DNA from: DASYTH01 sp035762905
Lineage (GTDB): Bacteria > Actinomycetota > Actinomycetes > Mycobacteriales > Pseudonocardiaceae
Assembly (NCBI RefSeq): GCF_035762905.1
Contig: NZ_DASUCC010000077.1
Coordinates: 129,798-193,797, forward strand
Direction: 5' to 3'
DNA: 64,000 nt
The notes under the pieces are model-generated. The model made no database searches, was not told the origin of the DNA, and worked only from the letters and a program-made list of their open reading frames with translations. Positions within the stretch are counted from its first letter, which is position 1. The number at the start of each line of letters is the position of its first letter. The translations under genes and the position numbers were made by a program. This document shows positions 58,654-64,000 of this stretch, piece after piece.

Positions 58654-59981
58654 ACGAGGTACGCGAGATGATCGCCAAGGCGTTGGCCGGCGAGCCGCCG
58701 CTGCGGATCGACTACGACGCGGTGCGGACCAGCGGGCGGCGCCGCCAGGCCCGGCGGCATCTGGGCATCGCCGGGGCCGCGGCGCTCAGCGTGGTGGCGG
58801 TGGTCGGCGCCGCGGTGACCGTGAGCCAGTTCGGCGCCGGACCGGCGACCGACGATCCGGCGGACCCGGCCTCGGACACCGTGGTCTCGGCACCGTCCAG
58901 CACGGCTCCCGGGCCATCGGTGAGCTGCGCCGATCTGCCGGTGCCACCCGGCGCCCTCGGTCGCGCGGCGCAGGCGGGGCCGGCGTCCGCCGAGGACGAG
59001 CTGCAGGCCGTGCGCCTGTCCGAGGCGTTCAGCCGGGCCACCCTGCCGCTGCCGCCCGGGGTGTCGGCCGAGCCGGAGCGTCCGCCGCTGTGCCCGACGA
59101 GCAGCGGCTCCTGGTCCACCCGGTTCACGCTGCGCAGCCCGGCCGGCGACCGGGGCGTGTTCCTGTCGCTGGTGCGGTCCCGCGCTCCGGGTTACCGGGA
59201 CTGCACCCTGCTGGCCACCGCGGTCGACTGCAGGGTCAGCACCGCCGCCGATGGCACGACGGTGCGCATCCTGGTCACCCCGCCGGACCGGCCCGACGTG
59301 CCGGTCCGGGTGGAGGCCGCGGGCTGGCGCCCGGACGGGACGGCGGTGAGCGTGCTGGAGACCGGCGCCCCTGGGGACAACCCGGCGCCGCGGATCCTCG
59401 ACGACGACGCGCTGACCCGCATCCTCACGCTGCCCGAACTGGGGCTCTCGCGGTCGGCACCGGCGTCGACAACGACGTCGGCACCCGTGTCGCTCCCGCA
59501 GGCGCCGTCCCAGCGCATGGCCGACAGGCTGACCGCGACGCTGACCACCGGCACCGTGGTGCCGAGCGGCATGAGGGCCGTCCAGGTGCCCCAGGCCCGG
59601 GTGCCGGCGCTGGCGTTCTTCGTCAGCCAGGGCGGTTACAAGCTCACCGCCGACCTGGTGGACAGCCAAGGCGCGGGCAACCTGTTCATCGAGCTGAGTC
59701 CGCCGGCCCCGGACGGGATGGCACCGCGCTGCTTCGGGCCGGACTGCGAGGCGATCACGCTGCCGGACGGCCGCCCGGGCGTCCTGGCCAGGACGATCGA
59801 CGGACAGGTCGTCACGCTGACGCTCAACACGGTGTCGCCGACCGGAACCCAGGTGTCGATCATGTCCCGGAACCGGTCCGCCGTCGGCGAGCAGAAGTCG
59901 GCCGGCCCCACCCGCCGGACCCCGCCGCTCGGCCGCGACGAGCTGATCGGCATCGCGATCAACCCCGGCCAGCACTGGTAG
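58650..59981 (+). CDS. Membrane-anchored protein coupled to the ECF sigma factor
   Basis: A 443-residue protein. A short cytoplasmic head (1-35, ALAGEPPLRIDYDAVRTSGR) precedes one membrane helix near 36-58 (HLGIAGAAALSVVAVVGAAV) and a large external part. No zinc anti-sigma motif HxxxCxxC is present. The head has the small acidic-basic pattern seen in many partners of this sigma group, so it is likely the anti-sigma factor, but this is inference. The external part has six or more cysteines (VSCADLP, PLCPTSS, DCTLLATAVDC, RCFGPDC), probably disulfides. Confidence 0.78.
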   Translation: MNEVREMIAKALAGEPPLRIDYDAVRTSGRRRQARRHLGIAGAAALSVVAVVGAAVTVSQFGAGPATDDPADPASDTVVSAPSSTAPGPSVSCADLPVPPGALGRAAQAGPASAEDELQAVRLSEAFSRATLPLPPGVSAEPERPPLCPTSSGSWSTRFTLRSPAGDRGVFLSLVRSRAPGYRDCTLLATAVDCRVSTAADGTTVRILVTPPDRPDVPVRVEAAGWRPDGTAVSVLETGAPGDNPAPRILDDDALTRILTLPELGLSRSAPASTTTSAPVSLPQAPSQRMADRLTATLTTGTVVPSGMRAVQVPQARVPALAFFVSQGGYKLTADLVDSQGAGNLFIELSPPAPDGMAPRCFGPDCEAITLPDGRPGVLARTIDGQVVTLTLNTVSPTGTQVSIMSRNRSAVGEQKSAGPTRRTPPLGRDELIGIAINPGQHW

Positions 59982-60009
59982 CAGTGCTGACCGGGGTTGC
60001 GGTGCGGCG

Positions 60010-60119
60010 CAACCAATGTGACCTCAGGGGCACCGTGACGGCACCCCAGCCACAATCAACCGCTGATCCGCACCAATCGCTGGAACGTAACGACAGCAGT
60101 TAATTCCGGAGCGGCGGAC
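60010..60119. repeat. Dispersed intergenic repeat, copy B
   Basis: About 110 bp matching 24227-24335 in the same orientation. It starts caaccaatg and ends gcggac, the last base being the final base of the amidase stop codon on the minus strand. Like copy A, it lies between converging genes and would form the 3' UTR of the minus-strand gene. The central acctcaggggcaccgtgacg is the same in both, and aacg...acagcagt further on is conserved. Confidence 0.88.
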
Positions 60120-62029
60120 TACCAGAGCGAGGGCAGCAGGGTGACGTCGTCGGCGTTGACGAACATCACCCGGTGGCCGAACTGGATCTGGAAGTAGCGC
60201 AGCTGGCCGCGCACCACGACGTGACCGACGCTGGTGTCGAAGGTGACCGCCCGGTAGTACTCGGACGGCGAGATCATCCCGAGCACGTAGCGCTGACCGG
60301 CCGGCAGGCTGTACTGCAGCGGCGTGACCGCCTGCGCCGGGATGTCGGCCGGGTAGGCCGCCGCCTCCGGGTAGGCCCGGCCGTACACCGGAATGCTGTC
60401 CCGGCCCGGTTTCGGCGTGACCACCAGGCCGAGCGAGCTCACCGCGGTGGGGTTGCCCGGCGGGTTGTGGAACCAGCCCTTCTGGCCCAGGTACCAGACC
60501 GCCGTCCAGTCGCCGCGCCGCTCGGCGACGGCGAACTGCTGCCCGGTCTCCACCCGGCTGCCGTGATCGGAGATGTGCATGGTGCTCGGCGAACCGTCCG
60601 GGCGCAGGGCGATGTCGCGGAGCAGCGGGGCGTCCGCCCGCGGCTCGGTACGCAGAATGACCGAGCCGGAGCCGCGCGGCGGGCACGGCACCCCGGCCGC
60701 CGTGCAGCCGGTGAACGCCGGCTGGTTGGTGGCGAAGTCGGGCCGGATGGTGACCATCCCGGTCGGCAGGTTGCCGAAGCCGCGCAGCGGCGCGCCGAGC
60801 AGGTCGAAGTAGTGCGCCCAGTCCCAGTACGGGCCCGGATCCCAGTGCATGCCCCGGACCGTGGACGGGATGGTGCCGGGCACGTTGTCGTGGCCGATGA
60901 TGTGCTGCCGGTCCAGCGGGATGTGGTGCCGGCGGGCCAGGAACCGCACCAGCCGGGCGGAGGAGCGGTACATCGCCTCGGTGTACCAGGTGCCCTGCGC
61001 GGCGAAGCCCTCGTGTTCGAGCCCGATCGCCTTGGCGTTGACGTACCAGTTGCCGGCGTGCCAGGCCACGTCCTTGGCCTGGACGTGCTGCGCGACGTGG
61101 CCGTCGGCGGAGCGCAGGGTGTACTGCCAGCTCACGTAGGTCGGGTCCTGGACCAGCCGCAGTGTGGTGGCGTAGCTGCCCTCGGTGTCGTGGATGACGA
61201 TGTACCGGATCTGCTGGCTTTCCGGCCGGTTGGCGAGGTCGTGGTTGCCGTAGTCGCCGGTGCCGGGCCCGTACTGCTCGTACGGTGCCGGGATCCACTC
61301 GCAGCCGAGGCCGGCCGGGCACTCGGTCATCGGGTCGTTCGCCGGACCCCGGTTCGCCGGCGGGAGATTCCCTTGTGCGGCAAGGCGAACGTGCTGACCA
61401 TCGTCGGTGACCCGGTCGGCCCCGGTGCGCAGGGTGGCGAACACCTCGTCGGCGAACACCGTGCCGGCGGCGGGATCGGTCGCCCCGCCGTACCGGGCCA
61501 CGGCGTCGTACCAGCCGGCCGGATCGGCGCCGGCCGCGCCAAGCTCGCGCTGGTACGCGGCGAGCAGGGCGGCCCCGCCGCGGATGTTCTGCACGGGATC
61601 GGAGCGCAGTGCGGCCGGGTCGGCGCCGGTCAGTTCGGCGGCCCGCGCCACGGTGTGCAGCGCCGGATCGGCCAGCTCACCGAGCGTCGCCCGCGGATGC
61701 AGCGCCGGCCGGGCCTCGTCGCCGCGGGCGTCCTCGGTGCCGGCGTCGTGGTGGGTGCCGGGCGGCGCCGCCGTCACGTCGGTGAGGTGCATCGGGCCGA
61801 AGCCGGCCGTCACGCTCGGCGTCGCGGCGTTGGCGTCCCAGCGGGACTGCAGGTACGACACGCCGAGCAAGATGCTCTCGGGTACGCCGAACTCGGCGGC
61901 AGCCGCGGCGAACGCCCGCTGGCGCTGCCCGTCCGCGGGTTCGGCGGCCGCGGGGATCGCGACCGCCAGGCTCACGGTCGTCGTGGCCACGGCGAGAAGA
62001 ACGGGAAATGGTCTGCGTAGACGCGACAT
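60119..62029 (-). CDS. Secreted N-acetylmuramoyl-L-alanine amidase
   Basis: A 636-residue exported protein if started at ATG 62029 (MSRLRRPFPVLLAVATTT), which gives a normal signal peptide ending AIPAAA; the longer frame from 62068 adds a non-signal head. An N-terminal lysozyme-like segment (AAAEFGVPESILLGVSYLQS) precedes an amidase_2/PGRP domain near 270-400: VIHDTEGS, IGLEHEGF, IIGHDNVPG and HWDPG supply zinc and catalytic residues. SH3-like and wall-binding-like segments follow (residues 430-636). It cleaves the amide between muramic acid and the stem peptide. Confidence 0.9.
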   Translation of the reverse strand: MSRLRRPFPVLLAVATTTVSLAVAIPAAAEPADGQRQRAFAAAAAEFGVPESILLGVSYLQSRWDANAATPSVTAGFGPMHLTDVTAAPPGTHHDAGTEDARGDEARPALHPRATLGELADPALHTVARAAELTGADPAALRSDPVQNIRGGAALLAAYQRELGAAGADPAGWYDAVARYGGATDPAAGTVFADEVFATLRTGADRVTDDGQHVRLAAQGNLPPANRGPANDPMTECPAGLGCEWIPAPYEQYGPGTGDYGNHDLANRPESQQIRYIVIHDTEGSYATTLRLVQDPTYVSWQYTLRSADGHVAQHVQAKDVAWHAGNWYVNAKAIGLEHEGFAAQGTWYTEAMYRSSARLVRFLARRHHIPLDRQHIIGHDNVPGTIPSTVRGMHWDPGPYWDWAHYFDLLGAPLRGFGNLPTGMVTIRPDFATNQPAFTGCTAAGVPCPPRGSGSVILRTEPRADAPLLRDIALRPDGSPSTMHISDHGSRVETGQQFAVAERRGDWTAVWYLGQKGWFHNPPGNPTAVSSLGLVVTPKPGRDSIPVYGRAYPEAAAYPADIPAQAVTPLQYSLPAGQRYVLGMISPSEYYRAVTFDTSVGHVVVRGQLRYFQIQFGHRVMFVNADDVTLLPSLW

Positions 62030-62037
62030 ACGGATCT

Positions 62038-62089
62038 CCCGGGGCAGGACGGAGTGGACCATCGCCAACTCTGCTGCGCCTGCCCCGGG
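62038..62089. promoter_or_regulatory. 11-bp inverted repeat in the amidase leader
   Basis: Arms cccggggcagg (62038-62048) and cctgccccggg (62079-62089) enclose 30 nt. They lie directly before the amidase ribosome site and start codon, so the transcript could fold and hide it. Not a recognised riboswitch; far shorter than the c-di-AMP (ydaO) element often found before wall hydrolases. Confidence 0.6.
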
Positions 62090-62143
62090 TCGTCAATACT
62101 TACCCGTAAAGATCCCTAATTGGTTGATCGCTTACTTGTCCTG

Positions 62144-62611
62144 TCACCGGCCGCGCGTCGCCTGCTCGTCGGCAACGGTCGCCTCGTCGGTCTGCCGCTG
62201 CCGGCGGAACCGCTCGGCGATGCTCCGGCCGCGCTCCTGCGGCGTCGGCTTCGGCGGCGTCTCCACGACGGTGGTCGGAGCATCGCGTTCGGCCACGGAC
62301 CGCTCCTTGGCCAACTCGTCGGCCAGCCGGTCCCGCTCCTTGGCGTTCTCCCGCGCTTCCCGGCGCACCGCCCGGTACTCGGACCGCACCGCCGCGCTGC
62401 GTCGCCCGGCCCGGACCATCATCCAGACGCCGAGGCAGAACACGACCGCCACAACGAGCCCGCTCACGAACGCTTCGAGTGCCGTGACACTCGCCAACTC
62501 CCGCCCGAACAGCACGACCGTCTGCTCCGTCCCACCGGTCCCGTTGTACGCCACGAGCAGCGCCGTCGCCGCCGCACTGGCCACGACCAGCAACAACCCG
62601 AGGATCAGCAT
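62144..62611 (-). CDS. Two-helix membrane protein with coiled-coil tail
   Basis: A 155-residue protein. Membrane helices lie near 2-22 (LILGLLLVVASAAATALLV) and 45-66 (ALEAFVSGLVVAVVFCLGVW); the rest is charged and helical (RREARENAKERDRLADELAK). The layout resembles LapA/DUF1049-type proteins, but I am not sure of the family. It is upstream of the amidase in the same direction, with a 114-bp gap, and divergent from groES. Confidence 0.75.
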   Translation of the reverse strand: MLILGLLLVVASAAATALLVAYNGTGGTEQTVVLFGRELASVTALEAFVSGLVVAVVFCLGVWMMVRAGRRSAAVRSEYRAVRREARENAKERDRLADELAKERSVAERDAPTTVVETPPKPTPQERGRSIAERFRRQRQTDEATVADEQATRGR

Positions 62612-62728
62612 TGGGGTTCACCTCCTGCTACCAGCCCGACACCCGGGCTCCGCCGGAGGAGTTCCCCGCAATGGATGAATCAACCACCCACTGTTGACCT
62701 GGGTCTCGTCGTCCCCCGCCACCCTCGG

Positions 62729-62758
62729 TTGAAGGGCTAGCAGTCGGATAGGTAGAGT
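62729..62758 (+). promoter_or_regulatory. Probable promoter of groES, overlapping CIRCE
   Basis: Hexamers ttgaag (62729-62734) and tagagt (62753-62758) are separated by 18 bp. The -10 element overlaps the right arm of the CIRCE operator, so bound HrcA would block polymerase. Leader to groES about 108 nt. Confidence 0.5.
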
Positions 62759-62764
62759 GCTAGC
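62736..62764. promoter_or_regulatory. CIRCE operator (HrcA site) upstream of groES
   Basis: Arms gctagcagtc and gagtgctagc are separated by exactly 9 bp (ggataggta). This matches the CIRCE consensus TTAGCACTC-N9-GAGTGCTAA, with one mismatch in the left arm. HrcA represses groE operons through this site and releases it on heat or unfolded-protein stress. Located 107 bp before the groES start. Confidence 0.9.
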
Positions 62765-62871
62765 CGTACGGCACCAGACACCGCCCCGGCACCCGCGACG
62801 GCGGGGTGGCAGGAGCCGGTCAATGAAATAGGTACCTGCCAACGCTTTCGACGACCGTGGAGGTCACACCG

Positions 62872-63165
62872 GTGAGCGTGAACATCAAGCCGCTCGAGGA
62901 CAAGATCCTCGTCCAGGCGAACGAGGCCGAGGCCACGACGGCGTCCGGCCTTGTGATCCCGGACACCGCCAAGGAGAAGCCCCAAGAGGGGAAGGTCCTG
63001 GCTGTCGGCCCTGGCCGAATCGACGACAACGGCAACCGCGTCCCGCTGGACGTGTCCGTCGGCGACGTCGTGATCTACTCCAAGTACGGCGGCACTGAGG
63101 TGAAGTACGACGGCGAGGACTACCTGATCCTCTCCGCCCGTGACGTTCTGGCTGTCATCAACTGA
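62872..63165 (+). CDS. groES: Co-chaperonin GroES
   Basis: A 97-residue protein with GroES signatures: NIKPLEDKILVQANEAEATT, mobile loop TTASGLVIPDTAKEKPQEG and the end YDGEDYLILSARDVLAV. GTG 62872 is placed 8 bp after ggagg (62859-62863). It caps GroEL rings. Regulated through CIRCE. Confidence 0.98.
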   Translation: MSVNIKPLEDKILVQANEAEATTASGLVIPDTAKEKPQEGKVLAVGPGRIDDNGNRVPLDVSVGDVVIYSKYGGTEVKYDGEDYLILSARDVLAVIN

Positions 63166-63182
63166 CACCGGTCACCCGCTAG

Positions 63183-63222
63183 ACGCCCCGGCGGCCCCTC
63201 ATTCCGGGGGCTTCCGGGGCGT
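63183..63222. terminator. Strong two-part hairpin between groES and groEL1
   Basis: Outer arms acgccccgg (63183-63191) and ccggggcgt (63214-63222) pair perfectly; an inner gcccc / ggggc stem (63194-63198, 63207-63211) adds stability. It starts 17 bp after the groES stop and ends 22 bp before the groEL1 start, with gtttcg after it. It may act as a partial terminator or RNA-processing or stability element setting the GroES:GroEL ratio. Confidence 0.75.
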
Positions 63223-63244
63223 TTCGCATCGAGGAAGGTAGACA

Positions 63245-64000
63245 TTGCCCAAGCAGATTAGTTTCGACGAGGACGCTCGTCGGGCGCTCGAGCGTGGGGT
63301 GAACAAGCTCGCCGACACGGTCCGCGTGTCCCTCGGCCCGCGCGGCCGGCACGTAGTGCTGGCCAAGAAGTTCGGCGGCCCGACGGTCACCAACGACGGC
63401 GTCACCATCGCGCGCGAGATCGAACTGGCCGACCCGTTCGAGAACCTCGGCGCCCAGTTCGCCAAGAACGTCGCGACCAAGACCAACGACGTGGCCGGCG
63501 ACGGCACCACCACGGCGACCGTGCTGGCCCAGGCCCTGGTCCGGGTCGGCATGCGCAACGTCGCGGCCGGCGCCAACCCGACCGCGCTCGGCCACGGCAT
63601 CCAGGCCGCCGCCGACGCCGTGGTGGCCGCGCTGAAGGACCGGGCGACGCCGGTCAAGGGCCGGGACAACGTGGCCCAGGTGGGCACGGTCGCCTCCCGC
63701 GACCCCTCGATCGGCGCGCTGCTCGGCGAGGCCATCGAGAAGGTCGGCGAGGACGGTGTGATCACCGTGGAGGAGTCCTCCACGATGGCCACCGAGCTCG
63801 TCATCACCGAGGGTGTGCAGTTCGACAAGGGCTACATCTCGGCCTACTTCGCCACCGACCCGGAGGCGCAGGAGGCCGTGCTGGAGGACACCTACGTCCT
63901 GCTGCACCGGGAGAAGATCTCGGCGCTGGCCGAGGTCCTGCCGCTGCTGGAGAAGATCGCCGGCGCCGGCAAGCCGGTGCTGATCGTCGCCGAGGACGTC
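63245..64000 (+). CDS. groEL1: Chaperonin GroEL1, C-terminus cut by window edge
   Basis: Open from TTG 63245 (MPKQISFDEDARRALERGV) to the right edge, 252 residues of about 540. The ribosome site gaggaagg precedes. ATPase motifs LGPRGRHVVL and AGDGTTTATVLAQAL are present. Because it follows groES directly, this is the GroEL1-type copy of Actinobacteria; the usual His-rich tail that marks GroEL1 is outside the window. Confidence 0.96.
   Translation, partial: MPKQISFDEDARRALERGVNKLADTVRVSLGPRGRHVVLAKKFGGPTVTNDGVTIAREIELADPFENLGAQFAKNVATKTNDVAGDGTTTATVLAQALVRVGMRNVAAGANPTALGHGIQAAADAVVAALKDRATPVKGRDNVAQVGTVASRDPSIGALLGEAIEKVGEDGVITVEESSTMATELVITEGVQFDKGYISAYFATDPEAQEAVLEDTYVLLHREKISALAEVLPLLEKIAGAGKPVLIVAEDV

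Noticed and set aside
59636..60055. Minus-strand frame beginning MWLGCRHGAPEV
   Set aside because: It starts inside repeat copy B and runs antisense to the sigma-coupled gene; a similar false frame arises from copy A at 24275.
62030..62143. c-di-AMP (ydaO) riboswitch before the amidase
   Set aside because: The 114-bp space is too short and lacks the conserved ydaO core; only a simple inverted repeat is present.

Overview
The window is high-GC actinobacterial chromosome with strong codon bias. Gene content and order point to the order Pseudonocardiales (an Amycolatopsis-like organism); the genus is inference. No rRNA, tRNA, insertion sequence, phage gene or CRISPR array was seen. Nearly all DNA is coding, mostly in short operons with ATGA/GTGA overlaps.

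Left block, about 1-18.4 kb, follows the order known around sigE in Mycobacterium tuberculosis (Rv1212c to Rv1234): glgA (cut by the left edge) divergent from glgC, an O-methyltransferase, sigE-rseA-htrA-tatB, mrp, a DUF1003 protein with an MgtE/CBS protein, and a GsiB/17M-like membrane protein. Added to this are two CitE-like lyases, a band-7 protein, a 59-residue zinc ribbon, an acyl-CoA dehydrogenase and a DMT transporter. Between tatB and mrp lies about 0.9 kb of degenerate 21-22 bp tandem repeats.

Middle block, about 18.5-44.2 kb, is a type VII secretion (T7SS) locus of ESX-4 type: mycP and eccD on the minus strand, divergent from eccC (single-chain, three ATPase modules), an Hsp70-like T7SS-associated protein of the Rv3446c type, and two WXG100 proteins, followed by rplM-rpsI-glmM as in M. 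tuberculosis. Two additions stand out. Next to mycP, where eccB would be expected, are two tandem cassettes, each with a PPE-like protein, a PE-like protein and an EspG-like chaperone. Downstream of glmM are an EspC-like protein, two large mosaic paralogues with WXG-type domains, and a coiled-coil protein between them. No eccB is present. YxxxD export signals occur in one small member of each putative pair.

Right block, about 44.2-64 kb, again follows M. tuberculosis order (Rv3436c to Rv3417c): glmS, nnr, alr, an alpha/beta hydrolase, tsaE, then tsaB-rimI-tsaD, and groES-groEL1 (cut by the right edge) behind a CIRCE operator. An insertion separates tsaE from tsaB; it holds a HAD hydrolase, a structured intergenic element, a 46-residue protein, a malonate module (matB plus a fused AccDA-type carboxyltransferase) and a methyltransferase. 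An ECF sigma factor with a membrane partner and a secreted amidase lie between tsaD and groES.

A repeat of about 110 bp occurs twice, 36 kb apart, each time directly after the stop codon of a minus-strand gene (mycP and the amidase) in a convergent intergenic space. Together the genes cover glycogen synthesis, envelope-stress control, cell-wall precursor supply (GlmM, GlmS, Alr), t6A tRNA modification, protein folding and specialised secretion.
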